DNA from: CAIOYC01 sp038327995
Lineage (GTDB): Bacteria; Pseudomonadota; Alphaproteobacteria; Caulobacterales; Caulobacteraceae
Assembly: GCA_038327995.1 (NCBI GenBank)
Contig: JBBQLP010000002.1
Span: 1 to 64,000, forward strand
DNA length: 64,000 nt
Direction: 5' to 3'
The position numbers and the translations under genes were made by a program. Positions 32,134-40,950 of the stretch are shown here, piece after piece. The notes under the pieces are model-generated. The model saw nothing but the letters and a program-made list of their open reading frames with translations. It made no database searches and was not told where the DNA came from. Every line of letters begins with the position of its first letter. The first letter of the stretch is position 1.

Positions 32134-32865
32134 ATGGACAACGCACTTTATGTCGGATTGTCGCGGCAGGTGACGCTGCAACGCTCGCTCGACGTCGCCG
32201 CCAACAATCTGGCCAACGTCGACACCGCCGGGTTCAAGGTTGAGAGCCTGATGGTGCAGACCGATGCGGAAACCCCGCGGAGCCTGCCTAACACCCAGCC
32301 CATCAAATACGTGCTGGACAACGGCCTCGCCCGCAACTTCGGACAGGGCGGGCTGGAGGCGACCTCCAACCCCCTCGACGTGGGGATCGAGGGAGAGGGC
32401 TTCTTCACCGTGCAGACGGCGAACGGCCCCCGCTACACCCGAGATGGCCGCTTCACCATCGACGCGCAGAACCAGCTTACCGACCATAGCGGCAATCCAG
32501 TGCAGGGCGATGGCGGCTCGACGATCACCGTCGACCCGCAGAAGGCCGCGCTCTCCATCGCCAAGGACGGCACGATCAGTCAGGGCGCGACCAAGATCGG
32601 CAAGCTGGCCGCTTCCCGCTTCGCCAATCTGGGGGGCCTGAAGAAGCAGGGCGACAACCTCTATGACGCCCAGGGCCAGACGCCCACCGCCGCAACGGAC
32701 GTCTCATTGCACCAGGGGATGGTGGAGAAATCCAATGTCCAGCCGATCCTGCAGATCACCAATCTGATCGCCATTACCCGCGCCTACGAGCGCATCAGCC
32801 AGATGATGTCCCAGACCGAAGACCTGTCGACGAGCGCCGTTCAGCGCCTCGGCAAGGCCGCTTAG
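32134..32865 (+). CDS. flgF: flagellar basal-body rod protein FlgF
   Basis: A 243-residue proximal rod protein. The N-terminal flagellar rod signature is VTLQRSLDVAANNLANVDTAGFKVE, the middle carries GEGFFTVQTANGPRYTRDGRFTIDAQNQL, and the C-terminal motif is NLIAITRAYERISQMMSQTEDL. The start MDNALYVGLSRQ at 32134 is preceded by AAGGAG; an upstream frame reads through the sigma-54 promoter and is not the start. It is the first gene of flgF-flgG-flgA-flgH. Confidence 0.95.
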   Translation: MDNALYVGLSRQVTLQRSLDVAANNLANVDTAGFKVESLMVQTDAETPRSLPNTQPIKYVLDNGLARNFGQGGLEATSNPLDVGIEGEGFFTVQTANGPRYTRDGRFTIDAQNQLTDHSGNPVQGDGGSTITVDPQKAALSIAKDGTISQGATKIGKLAASRFANLGGLKKQGDNLYDAQGQTPTAATDVSLHQGMVEKSNVQPILQITNLIAITRAYERISQMMSQTEDLSTSAVQRLGKAA

Positions 32866-32876
32866 GAGTCCAATAG

Positions 32877-33665
32877 ATGAGAGCTCTCTCCACCGCCGCG
32901 ACCGGGATGGCTGCACAGCAGCTCAACGTCGAAACCATCTCCAACAACATCGCCAACATGAACACCGTCGGTTTCAAGCGGCAGCGGGCCGAGTTTCAGG
33001 ATCTGCTCTACCAGAACGTCGAGCGGGCGGGCGCCCAATCCTCGGACGCCGGGACGGTGGTGCCCACCGGCATCCAGATCGGCTCGGGTGTGAAAGCCGG
33101 TTCGGTCTACCGGATCCGCGAGCAGGGCTCTTTGACCCAGACCGGCAACAAGCTTGACGTGGCCATCAACGGGCGCGGCTTTTTGCAGGTCCAGCTTCCC
33201 AGCGGCGAGACCGCCTACACCCGCGCGGGCAATCTGTCGGTCAACGACACGGGGCAGGTGGTGACGTCGGACGGCTATCCTGTGCTTCCGGCGGTGACGA
33301 TCCCGCAGAACGCTTCTGACATCACCATCTCCAAAACCGGCCAGGTGCAGATCACGGTGCCAGGCCAGACCACCACCAGCCAGGTTGGCCAGCTTCAACT
33401 CGCCAGCTTCTTCAACGAGGGCGGGCTTGAGGCTACGGGCGGGAACCTGTTCCTGCAATCCGGCGCCTCGGGCTCGCCCAACGTGGGCCAGCCGGGCCAG
33501 ACCGGGTTCGGCACCCTGCAGCAGGGCTATACCGAAGCCTCCAACGTCGACGCCGTGACCGAGATCACCCAGCTCATCGTCGCCCAGCGCGCTTACGAGA
33601 TGAACTCCAAGGTGGTCAACGCCGCCGACCAGATGCTCTCCACCACCTCGCAGTTGAAGTCCTAG
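32877..33665 (+). CDS. flgG: flagellar basal-body rod protein FlgG
   Basis: A 262-residue distal rod protein. MRALSTAATGMAAQQLNVETISNNIANMNTVGFKRQRAEFQDLLYQNV is the canonical N-terminus, INGRGFLQVQLPSGETAYTRAGNLSVNDTGQVVTSDGYPVLP the core, and ITQLIVAQRAYEMNSKVVNAADQML the C-terminal rod motif. Length agrees with the family. It follows flgF by 11 bases and precedes flgA by 3. Confidence 0.97.
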   Translation: MRALSTAATGMAAQQLNVETISNNIANMNTVGFKRQRAEFQDLLYQNVERAGAQSSDAGTVVPTGIQIGSGVKAGSVYRIREQGSLTQTGNKLDVAINGRGFLQVQLPSGETAYTRAGNLSVNDTGQVVTSDGYPVLPAVTIPQNASDITISKTGQVQITVPGQTTTSQVGQLQLASFFNEGGLEATGGNLFLQSGASGSPNVGQPGQTGFGTLQQGYTEASNVDAVTEITQLIVAQRAYEMNSKVVNAADQMLSTTSQLKS

Positions 33666-33668
33666 GTC

Positions 33669-34454
33669 ATGAAACGGATCGCCCTCGCCCTCGCGCTCGT
33701 CGTTTTGGCCGTGCCCCTGCCTACCCTCGCCGCGACCCCGGTGGACCTGCGCGATCACCCGACTTCGCACGGCGTATCCATCACCCTGGCCGACCTGTTC
33801 GACGGAACCAATGCGCAGACCTTCGTCGGCCGCGCCGCGCCCGTCGGCAGCGACACCGTGCTGTCCGCCTCTCTCGTTCAGGCCGCCGCGCACAATGCGG
33901 GTCTCGAATGGGACAACCCCCACGGCCAGCGCCGGATCATCGTGGCGTCTCTCGGCGGCGACGCGGCCAGACCTCTTGCCAACGGGTCCCGCGCCGCAGC
34001 CCGCGCCCGGCGCAGCCAGCAGACCTTGACCTACGCCCGCAACATCCAGACTGGCGAAATCCTCGGCGCCGCTGACCTGATCTGGAGCGACGATGCTGTC
34101 GCCTCGTCAGACAGTCTGGTCGATCCCGATACCGCCATCGGCAAGGCCGCGCGCCACGCCCTGCGCGCCGGGTCCGCCGCCAGCATCCGTGATCTTCTCT
34201 CCCCGCGGGTGGTCAAGCGCGATGAGACGGTGAAGGTCTCGTTCGAGGCCGATGGTGTGAGCCTGGTCCTCGACGGCAAGGCCATGGCCGACGGATCGAT
34301 CGGCGACACGCTGCAGGTGATGAACCCGGCCTCCAAGCGGATTGTCGAGACGGTGGTTTCCGGTCCCGGCCAGGCCGTAGTGGGACCCCGCGCCGACGCC
34401 CTAAAGGCGCAGCAGTTCCAGCCCGGCGCCGTCCAGACCGCCTCCCTCCGTTGA
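33669..34454 (+). CDS. flgA: flagellar P-ring assembly chaperone FlgA
   Basis: A 261-residue periplasmic chaperone for P-ring (FlgI) assembly. Signal peptide at residues 1-20 (KRIALALALVVLAVPLPTLAA). The SAF domain begins at about 120 (NIQTGEILGAADLIW) and the C-terminal part VKRDETVKVSFEADGVSLVLDGKAMADGSIGDTLQVMNPASKRIVETVV is the typical ending. The N-terminal region is longer than in enteric FlgA, as common in alphaproteobacteria. It ends 11 bases before flgH. Confidence 0.93.
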   Translation: MKRIALALALVVLAVPLPTLAATPVDLRDHPTSHGVSITLADLFDGTNAQTFVGRAAPVGSDTVLSASLVQAAAHNAGLEWDNPHGQRRIIVASLGGDAARPLANGSRAAARARRSQQTLTYARNIQTGEILGAADLIWSDDAVASSDSLVDPDTAIGKAARHALRAGSAASIRDLLSPRVVKRDETVKVSFEADGVSLVLDGKAMADGSIGDTLQVMNPASKRIVETVVSGPGQAVVGPRADALKAQQFQPGAVQTASLR

Positions 34455-34465
34455 AAGTCGCCGCC

Positions 34466-35200
34466 ATGCGCAACACCCGTCCTGTGATCCTCGCCGCGCT
34501 GGTCCTGCTGCCGCTGGGGGCCTGCGCCTCGGTGAAGGAGACTTTGCTTGGCCCGCAGATGTCCGACATCGCCTACCCGGCCCGGCTGGTGGCTTCGGAG
34601 CAGACCGTGGTGATTCCGTCGGATTCGCCGCGTCCGGCATCGGCCAACTCGCTCTGGCGCAACGGCGCGCGGGCCTTCTTCCACGACCAGCGCGCCAGCC
34701 ACATCGGCGACATCCTGACTGTCAACATCAACATCAACGACAACGCCAAGCTGCAGAACGAGACGGTAGCCAACCGCAAGACCGCCAATACGCTCGGCAT
34801 TCCCAATCTGCTGGGCTTTGAATCCAGCCTGGGTCGCCTGTTGCCCAAGGCGTTCAACCCCTCGGCCGCCATTTCCACGGCGGGCAATTCCAGCTCCGAC
34901 GGACAGGGGTCGGTGAACCGCTCCGAAGCCATCAGCCTGACCATCGCCGCTGTCGTCACCCAGGTCCTGCCCAACGGCAATCTGGTGATCCAGGGCAGGC
35001 AGGAGGTGCGGATCAACCAGGAACTGCGGGAGCTGACCATCGCCGGGATCGTGCGGCCGGAGGACATCACCTCCACCAACACTATCCAGCACACCCAGAT
35101 CGCCGAAGCTCGTGTCTCCTACGGCGGCAAGGGCTCGGTGGCGACCGTGCAGAACGTGCCTGTGGGCCAGGCCCTGATCAACAAGTTCTCGCCGTTCTGA
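34466..35200 (+). CDS. flgH: flagellar L-ring protein FlgH
   Basis: A 244-residue outer-membrane lipoprotein forming the L ring. The signal peptide ends with the lipobox LPLGAC, the Cys being residue 21. SLWRNGARAFFHDQRASHIGDILTVNININDNAKLQNET and the C-terminal GNLVIQGRQEVRINQELRELTIAGIVRPEDITSTNTIQHTQIAEARVSYGGKG are family signatures. The ATG at 34466 is preferred; a TTG overlapping the flgA stop lies five codons upstream. A hairpin follows the stop. Confidence 0.95.
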   Translation: MRNTRPVILAALVLLPLGACASVKETLLGPQMSDIAYPARLVASEQTVVIPSDSPRPASANSLWRNGARAFFHDQRASHIGDILTVNININDNAKLQNETVANRKTANTLGIPNLLGFESSLGRLLPKAFNPSAAISTAGNSSSDGQGSVNRSEAISLTIAAVVTQVLPNGNLVIQGRQEVRINQELRELTIAGIVRPEDITSTNTIQHTQIAEARVSYGGKGSVATVQNVPVGQALINKFSPF

Positions 35201-35209
35201 CGAAGGGTC

Positions 35210-35230
35210 CTCCCTTGCGTAGCGAGGGAG
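35210..35230. terminator. hairpin after flgH
   Basis: CTCCCTTGC and GCGAGGGAG (one G-T pair) close a three-base loop 10 bases past the flgH stop. There is no T-run, so termination would be weak or partial; this type of hairpin also recurs as an intergenic repeat in related genomes. Confidence 0.45.
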
Positions 35231-35321
35231 AGCTGACGTCTCTCAAGTCCAGGGAACCCGACCGCTTTCCGCGCTTTATCTCCAGCGAGGGCTGATGCAG
35301 CCGTTGGGAAGGGAGCCGGTC

Positions 35322-35837
35322 ATGTCGCTCCAGACATTGAAGATTTTCGCCGCAGTCACCCTCGCCGCCGTCGCGGGCGTGACGATCTCAGCCTGTATGC
35401 AGGGCGGCTCGAAACAGGCGTCGTTCGAGACGAAAACCGTGCCCGGCTACGGCTTGTTCTACATGGACGAAGGCGCCTCGGCCAAGCTGGCCTACGGTCA
35501 AGCCAATTCTGACAACGTCGGCCTGATGCTGCAATGCCAGAAGGGCTCGCGCCTAATCGACGTGACCGACGCGGTGCGCGCCACGCCCTCGCCGACGTTG
35601 ACCCTGGTTTCCAGCGGCGTGCAAACCACCTTGAAGACCGAAACCCAGTCGTTCGAGGGGGCGACTTTGCTAGTGGCCCACACCCGCAGCACCGAAGCGC
35701 CCTTGCAGGCCTTCCGCCGCTCGGGCCGGATGCAGGTGGCCTATGCCGGCACGCAGTACGGCGTCGTCGCCACCGCCGATGAGCGCGCAGGCGTCGAGCA
35801 GTTCTTCAGCGCCTGCGAAAACAGCAAGCCTGCCTGA
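35322..35837 (+). CDS. small lipoprotein downstream of flgH, unknown function
   Basis: A 171-residue protein whose signal peptide ends TISAC (lipobox-like, Cys near residue 26). The mature part is beta-rich with conserved-looking GYGLFYMDEGASAKLAYGQ and LQCQKGSRLIDVTD. No family is named with confidence. The ATG at 35322 is preceded by GGGAAGGGAG. It lies 121 bases after flgH on the same strand, with a hairpin between, so co-transcription with the flagellar genes is uncertain. Confidence 0.6.
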   Translation: MSLQTLKIFAAVTLAAVAGVTISACMQGGSKQASFETKTVPGYGLFYMDEGASAKLAYGQANSDNVGLMLQCQKGSRLIDVTDAVRATPSPTLTLVSSGVQTTLKTETQSFEGATLLVAHTRSTEAPLQAFRRSGRMQVAYAGTQYGVVATADERAGVEQFFSACENSKPA

Positions 35838-35843
35838 ACCCGA

Positions 35844-36131
35844 CTATTCGATATACCAGATATTGTCGGAGGTCCCGGCGAGGCTGGCCTTGAACTCCGA
35901 CACGATGCCGATCACCGCGTCGGCGCTGTCGCCCTGTTCCAGGCGCGCCCCTTCGATCTCGCTGTCGAGCGCCGTCTGCACGCGAATGAGGGTCTCGGGG
36001 TTGGCCTCGATCATTACCTGCAAGGCTACGCGGGCGAACATGAGAGCGCAGCGCACATCGATGTCAGACGCCGATAGACCCGCAGCCAGCGCCGAGACCG
36101 GCGCCGCCTCGGGCGAAGTTTGGTTTTCCAT
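35844..36131 (-). CDS. hypothetical small acidic protein
   Basis: A 95-residue acidic helical protein (MENQTSPEAAPVSALAAGLSASDIDVRCALMFARVALQVMIEANPETL...SDNIWYIE). There is no signal peptide, membrane helix or recognised family. It is convergent with the lipoprotein gene, 6 bases apart. Codon structure supports translation, but the role is unknown. Confidence 0.5.
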   Translation of the reverse strand: MENQTSPEAAPVSALAAGLSASDIDVRCALMFARVALQVMIEANPETLIRVQTALDSEIEGARLEQGDSADAVIGIVSEFKASLAGTSDNIWYIE

Positions 36132-36272
36132 AGTTCCGTAGTGCCTGTGACGCCCGAGAAGGTTCGATAAGCGCGGCTGTGCGTCATTGGGGCGCGCGCG
36201 GACGGGGTCACTGACGGACCCGGAGTTGACAGGGCGATAAACGACCTATTAGCTGAGGTCAAATTAAATGTG

Positions 36273-36293
36273 CAAATGCACCTGTTGCATTTG
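36273..36293. promoter_or_regulatory. MarR-type operator
   Basis: CAAATGCA, five bases, then TGCATTTG: perfect eight-base arms 22-42 bases before the MarR GTG, where an autorepressor would bind. The surrounding DNA is locally AT-rich, as expected of a promoter. Confidence 0.6.
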
Positions 36294-36314
36294 TAGATAA
36301 GTGCAAAAGGGGTT

Positions 36315-36821
36315 GTGTTGGGGGAATTGAAGACAGGCGCGCTGACCGGCGAGGTCGGCGAGGGCTTTGATGAGTATCTGTTCTACCTGCTCTATCAGGT
36401 GACGAGCCGCCGCAACCGCGACTTCGCCTCGCCCCTTTCCGCGCTCGACCTGACCCCGCCCCTGTGGCGGGCGCTCTCGACCATCAACCGGCTCGGGGGC
36501 TGCTTGATGAGCGAACTGGCTGAGTTCACCAATGTTGATCGGACCACGCTCACCCGCACGGTGGATCATCTCGTTGCCTCGGACCTGGTGGTGCGCAAGG
36601 CGTCGGCTACGGACCGGCGGCTCGTGTGTCTGGAGCTGTCGGACCACGGGCAGGACGTTTTCGCCCGCGCCGTCGAGGTGCTGACACACCACAACCTGCG
36701 GGCGCTTAAGGACGTTTCCGAACACGACCAGCGTATCTTGCGCGCCACACTGCAGCGCATCCTGGTCAATCTCGTGCCGGAGGAGACGCTGTTCGAGCAG
36801 CTTCTGCACTTCAGACGGTAG
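36315..36821 (+). CDS. MarR family transcriptional regulator
   Basis: A 168-residue winged-helix protein. After an N-terminal helix (EYLFYLLYQVTSRRNRDFASPLSALDLTPPLWRALSTI), MSELAEFTNVDRTTLTRTVDHLVASDLVVRKASATDRRLVCLELSDHG is the MarR helix-turn-helix plus wing with the DRR signature; the C-terminal helix dimerises. The start is GTG with AAGGGG a few bases upstream. A perfect inverted repeat precedes it, indicating autoregulation. The next gene is an EEP-family protein 93 bases downstream, a possible target. The ligand is unknown. Confidence 0.9.
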   Translation: MLGELKTGALTGEVGEGFDEYLFYLLYQVTSRRNRDFASPLSALDLTPPLWRALSTINRLGGCLMSELAEFTNVDRTTLTRTVDHLVASDLVVRKASATDRRLVCLELSDHGQDVFARAVEVLTHHNLRALKDVSEHDQRILRATLQRILVNLVPEETLFEQLLHFRR

Positions 36822-36914
36822 CCGTAAGAGGTCCACAATATACTCTTTTAGGTTGTAAAATTTCGATCAGCCCCCTATGCGCAAGGTCGCAATCCGACTC
36901 TGGGGAGGTTTGTA

Positions 36915-37739
36915 ATGCGTATACTGTACTGGAACTGCACCGCGCCGAGCGGGACCACCGACAGTGTCTTCGCCGATGACAAGTGCAACCTGATCGGCGA
37001 GATCATCCGGCGGGTGAACCCAGACATCGTTTGTCTCGACGAGGTCAGTTTCAAGATCAGCGACACGGCTACCGCCACCGCCTTCGCCACCAAGTTCATC
37101 AACAAGGACGGCTACGCCTGTACCCCGACCGCCATCACCATCAATCCCGGCTATCACCTGAACACCATCGTGTTCGTCAAGGACGGCTCGGTGAAGATGA
37201 CCTGCGCTGTCGGCATCCCCACCGAGGCCTGGAACACCGACGGGACGATCCGCGATCTGGCGCGCATCCAGCTTAGCGAGGCCGGCAACGCAAGGACGCT
37301 GAACCTGTGGTGCCTGCACGCCAACGCCAGCGGTAAAGGCGGCAAGACGGCTGTCGCGCTTGTCGCGCCAGCGTTGAAGGACAACTACGCGGTGTTCATG
37401 GGCGACTTCAACGCCTCGCCCACCGACGCCGACACGGTCCTCGCGGCGACGCTGCCCAAGGCCAAGGCGGTGCGCCCGGTCATCGGCGCCTTCACCTTCA
37501 GCCAATGGAAGGCCGATGACTATGGCTCGTTCGCCATCCCAGGAACCAGCGGCAAGAAGTGCAAGCCCAACGACAAGGGCTTCATCGACTTCGCCCTCGC
37601 CTCCCCGGCAATGACGGTGACAGCGGTCGACAGCCTGAAAAAAGCCAGCGACGCGACCGGAGCCAGCGATGATCTGATCCGTCGGCTGCTGCTGGCGGGG
37701 GACCACTTCCCCATCGCCTTCGACTTCAAGAGCACCTAG
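36915..37739 (+). CDS. endonuclease/exonuclease/phosphatase family protein
   Basis: A 274-residue protein of the EEP (DNase I-like) fold: MRILYWNCTAPSG (Asn), DIVCLDEVSF with the metal-binding Glu, MGDFNASPTDAD (the GDFN motif) and a C-terminal GDHFPI for the catalytic His. All four canonical motifs are present, so it should be an active Mg-dependent phosphodiesterase or phosphatase. There is no signal peptide. The substrate (DNA, phosphoinositide or other) cannot be told. It follows the MarR gene with a GGGGAGG ribosome site. Confidence 0.82.
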   Translation: MRILYWNCTAPSGTTDSVFADDKCNLIGEIIRRVNPDIVCLDEVSFKISDTATATAFATKFINKDGYACTPTAITINPGYHLNTIVFVKDGSVKMTCAVGIPTEAWNTDGTIRDLARIQLSEAGNARTLNLWCLHANASGKGGKTAVALVAPALKDNYAVFMGDFNASPTDADTVLAATLPKAKAVRPVIGAFTFSQWKADDYGSFAIPGTSGKKCKPNDKGFIDFALASPAMTVTAVDSLKKASDATGASDDLIRRLLLAGDHFPIAFDFKST

Positions 37740-37763
37740 CGAGCGGGCGTTTGGCTTTGGAGG

Positions 37764-39683
37764 TTAGGCCCGTGCAGCCTTCTCGCCCTCAACGCCCAAC
37801 GCCGCCAAAGCCGCATTGACGATTCCGGCGGCGTCGATCCCGGCCAGCGCGTTCATCACCTCGGGCTTGTCGTGGTCCTGGAAGATGTCAGGCAGCGTAA
37901 GCGTGCGCACTTTCAACCCCCTGTCCAGCGCGCCCTTGTCGGCCAGAAGATGCAGGACGAAGGCGCCGAAGCCGCCCCTGGCCCCTTCCTCGACCGTGAC
38001 CAGAGCGCCATGCTCACGCGCCAGTCGCAGGATCAATTCCTCGTCCAGCGGCTTGGCGAACCGGGCGTCGGCCACCGTTGCAGAAAGACCTCGCGCCGCC
38101 AGCAGGTCCGCCGCTTCGAGACAGGCTCCCAACCGGGTGCCGAGCGACAGTAACGCGATGGTCGTCCCCTCGCGTACGATGCGGCCCTTGCCCATCTCCC
38201 ACGGCTCGGCCCGCGCCGGGATGTCCACCCCGGTCCCCTCCCCGCGCGGATAGCGGAAGGCGGACGGGCGGTCGTCGATGATGCAGGCGGTGGCGACGGC
38301 GCCCGCAAGCTCCGCCTCGTCCGAGGGCGCCATCAGCACCATGCCGGGCAGGGCGCCGAGATAACCGATATCAAACGAGCCCGCGTGCGTCGCCCCGTCC
38401 GCGCCCACCAGTCCCGCGCGGTCCAGCGCAAAACGCACCGGCAGCGACTGGATCGCCACGTCGTGCACCACCTGGTCATAGCCGCGCTGGAGGAAGGTGG
38501 AATATATGGCGCAGAAGGGCTTCATCCCGTCCGCCGCCAACCCCGCCGCGAACGTCACCGCGTGCTGCTCGGCGATGCCCACGTCGAAGGTGCGGTCGGG
38601 AAAACGTTTGGCGAAGATATCGACGCCGGTGCCCGACGGCATGGCGGCGGTGATGGCGACAATCGTAGGGTCAAGCTCGCCGCGCTTCACCAATTCGGCC
38701 CCAAACACGTTCTGATAGGAAGGGGCGTTGGCCTTCGCCTTGGCCTGAAGACCCGTCACCACGTCGAACTTCTGCACCCCATGGTATTTATCCGGGGCGC
38801 TCTCGGCAGGGCCGTAGCCCTTGCCCTTGGTGGTCACGACGTGGACCAGCACCGGGCGGTCGGTAATCTCGCGCACATTCTTCAGCACTGGCACCAGATG
38901 GTCCAGATTGTGCCCGTCGATCGGCCCGACGTAGTAGAAGCCCAACTCCTCGAAGAAGGTACCGCCCGTCACCATGCCTCGGGTGAACTCCTCGGCCTTC
39001 CTGGCAGCGACGCGCATGGGCTTGGGCAGGATCGAGGTCACGGCCTTTCCCAGATGGCGGATCGACTGGTACATCCCGCCCGAGACCTGCCGCGCCAGAT
39101 AAGCGCTCATGCCGCCCACGGGCGGGGCGATGGACATATCGTTGTCGTTGAGAATGACGGTTAGTTGTTTGGTGGTCTCCGAAGCGTTGTTCATCGCCTC
39201 GTAAGCCATGCCCGCGCTCATGGAGCCGTCGCCGATCACCGCCACCACACGGTTGGAGCGTCCTTGCAGGTCGCGCGACGCGGCGAAACCCAGTGCTGCG
39301 GAAATGGAAGTGGCCGCGTGCGCCGCGCCGAAGGGGTCGTATTGGCTCTCGGTGCGCTTGGTGAAACCGGAGAGGCCCCCGCCCTGTCTCAAGGTGCGAA
39401 TCCGGTCGCGTCGACCCGTGAGTATCTTGTGGGGATAGGCCTGATGGCCAACATCCCAGATGACGATGTCATCCGGCGTGTCATAAACATGGTGGATCGC
39501 GGTGGTCAGCTCGATCACCCCGAGCGCAGAGCCCAGATGCCCGCCGGTGACGGAGACCACATCGATGGTCTCGGCGCGCAATTCGTCCGCCGCCTGGCGC
39601 AACTGCGGCAGGGACAGGCTCCGCAAGTCTGCGGGCGAGGCGATGGTGTCAAGGAGCGGTGTATGCAACGGCATATGGGGCAT
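37764..39683 (-). CDS. dxs: 1-deoxy-D-xylulose-5-phosphate synthase Dxs
   Basis: A 639-residue thiamine-diphosphate enzyme making DXP from pyruvate and glyceraldehyde-3-phosphate, the entry of the MEP isoprenoid pathway. VVSVTGGHLGSALGVIELTTAIHHV, the ThDP motif VIGDGSMSAGMAYEAMNNA, the C-terminal transketolase-like AEQHAVTFAAGLA and RAGLVGADGATHAG are present. Length is normal. A second in-frame ATG at 39674 is a possible start. It follows ispA by 18 bases, in the conserved xseB-ispA-dxs operon. Confidence 0.97.
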   Translation of the reverse strand: MPHMPLHTPLLDTIASPADLRSLSLPQLRQAADELRAETIDVVSVTGGHLGSALGVIELTTAIHHVYDTPDDIVIWDVGHQAYPHKILTGRRDRIRTLRQGGGLSGFTKRTESQYDPFGAAHAATSISAALGFAASRDLQGRSNRVVAVIGDGSMSAGMAYEAMNNASETTKQLTVILNDNDMSIAPPVGGMSAYLARQVSGGMYQSIRHLGKAVTSILPKPMRVAARKAEEFTRGMVTGGTFFEELGFYYVGPIDGHNLDHLVPVLKNVREITDRPVLVHVVTTKGKGYGPAESAPDKYHGVQKFDVVTGLQAKAKANAPSYQNVFGAELVKRGELDPTIVAITAAMPSGTGVDIFAKRFPDRTFDVGIAEQHAVTFAAGLAADGMKPFCAIYSTFLQRGYDQVVHDVAIQSLPVRFALDRAGLVGADGATHAGSFDIGYLGALPGMVLMAPSDEAELAGAVATACIIDDRPSAFRYPRGEGTGVDIPARAEPWEMGKGRIVREGTTIALLSLGTRLGACLEAADLLAARGLSATVADARFAKPLDEELILRLAREHGALVTVEEGARGGFGAFVLHLLADKGALDRGLKVRTLTLPDIFQDHDKPEVMNALAGIDAAGIVNAALAALGVEGEKAARA

Positions 39684-39701
39684 GTGTGTAGGATCGATCC
39701 G

Positions 39702-40625
39702 TCAGGCGCGCGGGTCTAGAACATATTCCACGCTTTCCCGCAAATACGTAGCGTCCTGACCGAAAGTATCCAGATGCGCGCGACATTGTGCGGTGAGAAG
39801 CTCCACCCGCTCGCGCGCGGCAGTGCGGCCGAGCAAGGTGACGAAATTGGCCTTGCCCCGCTCAGCGTCCTTGTTCACCGCCTTGCCCATTTCCTCGGCA
39901 TCGCCCTCCACGTCCATAAGATCGTCGATGATCTGGTAGGCCAGTCCGAAATCTTGCGCGAAGGCCAGCAAGGCGTAACGGTGCGCCTCGCGGGCGCGGG
40001 TGATGATGAGCGGTATCTCGAAGGCGAAGGCGAACAGGGCGCCGGTCTTCATCCGCTGCATCCGCGCCACGGCGCCGAGATCGGACCCGCCCTCTCTCAA
40101 AGCTTCATGGGCGAGGAGATCGATCATCTGCCCTCCCGCCATCCCTTTGGCGCCCGAAACCATGGCCAGCCGGTACACCAGTTGGCAGCGCACCTCTGCG
40201 TCTTCATGCGTGTCGGCGTGGGACATGATCTCAAACGCGGCGGTCTGCAGGGCGTCGCCGACCAGCACGGCAGTGGCCTCGTCGTACTGACGATGCACAG
40301 TCGGTCGCCCCCGGCGGATGTCGTCGTCTTCCAGCGCCGGAAGGTCGTCGTGCACGAGGCTGTAAGCGTGGATGCATTCCAGCGCGCAGGCGGCGCGAAG
40401 CACGCTGCGTTCATCCGCATCGAACAGCCGTCCGGCTTCCAGCGCGAAATAGGGGCGCAGTCGCTTGCCGGGACCCAGCGCCGCATAGCGCATGGCTTCG
40501 GTCAGACGGCCTTCGGGACCATCGGCGCGGGGTAGTAGCTCGTCCAGCGCCACGGTGACGAGATCTGCCGCTTCGGCGATTCTGCGGCCCACGGCCCCGT
40601 TCGCATCGGCGGCCAGCAGCGACAC
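39702..40625 (-). CDS. ispA: polyprenyl synthetase, probable farnesyl diphosphate synthase
   Basis: A 307-residue all-helical isoprenyl diphosphate synthase. The first Asp-rich motif is YSLVHDDLPALEDDDIRRGRPTVH (DDxxxxD type) and the second is YQIIDDLMDVEGD; GKRLRPYFALEAG lies before the first motif. The FARM and the context between xseB and dxs favour FPP synthesis in the cytoplasm. The start codon is GTG at 40625, one base beyond the xseB stop. Confidence 0.93.
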   Translation of the reverse strand: MSLLAADANGAVGRRIAEAADLVTVALDELLPRADGPEGRLTEAMRYAALGPGKRLRPYFALEAGRLFDADERSVLRAACALECIHAYSLVHDDLPALEDDDIRRGRPTVHRQYDEATAVLVGDALQTAAFEIMSHADTHEDAEVRCQLVYRLAMVSGAKGMAGGQMIDLLAHEALREGGSDLGAVARMQRMKTGALFAFAFEIPLIITRAREAHRYALLAFAQDFGLAYQIIDDLMDVEGDAEEMGKAVNKDAERGKANFVTLLGRTAARERVELLTAQCRAHLDTFGQDATYLRESVEYVLDPRA

Positions 40626-40626
40626 C

Positions 40627-40908
40627 TCAGGTGAACTCGGCGGGATCGGCGCGCACGGCCTCTCCAGCGGCGCCGACCACGATCCTCTCGACGCGCAGGC
40701 GCGCCGCTTCCAGCCGCGCCTCGCAATGCGCCTTCAGCTTGGCCCCGCGTTCATAACGCTCGATGGAGGCCTCCAGCGGCGCCTGGCCAGACTCCAGTTC
40801 CGCGACGATGGTCTCAAGCTCCGCCAGCGCCGCCTCGAACGAGAGACCAGCAATGTCGGGCGCGGGCTTGCTCGAAACGGAGGAAGAAGGGGTCGCGGCG
40901 TCGGTCAT
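40627..40908 (-). CDS. xseB: exodeoxyribonuclease VII small subunit XseB
   Basis: A 93-residue protein with the XseB core DIAGLSFEAALAELETIVAELESGQAPLEASIERYERGAKLKAHCEARL, a helical hairpin that binds the large subunit. ExoVII degrades single-stranded DNA. It is the first of xseB-ispA-dxs; this linkage is typical of proteobacteria. An ATG at 40908 with an AT-containing leader starts it. Confidence 0.94.
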   Translation of the reverse strand: MTDAATPSSSVSSKPAPDIAGLSFEAALAELETIVAELESGQAPLEASIERYERGAKLKAHCEARLEAARLRVERIVVGAAGEAVRADPAEFT

Positions 40909-40950
40909 GGAGCCAACCTAGCGAGCCGATTGCAGGGGAGCAACGGCGCG

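Noticed and set aside
31294..32487. Extended 397-codon frame including fliL
   Set aside because: The extra N-terminal part runs through the divergent promoter region and into flgF on the other strand; FliL starts at 31899.
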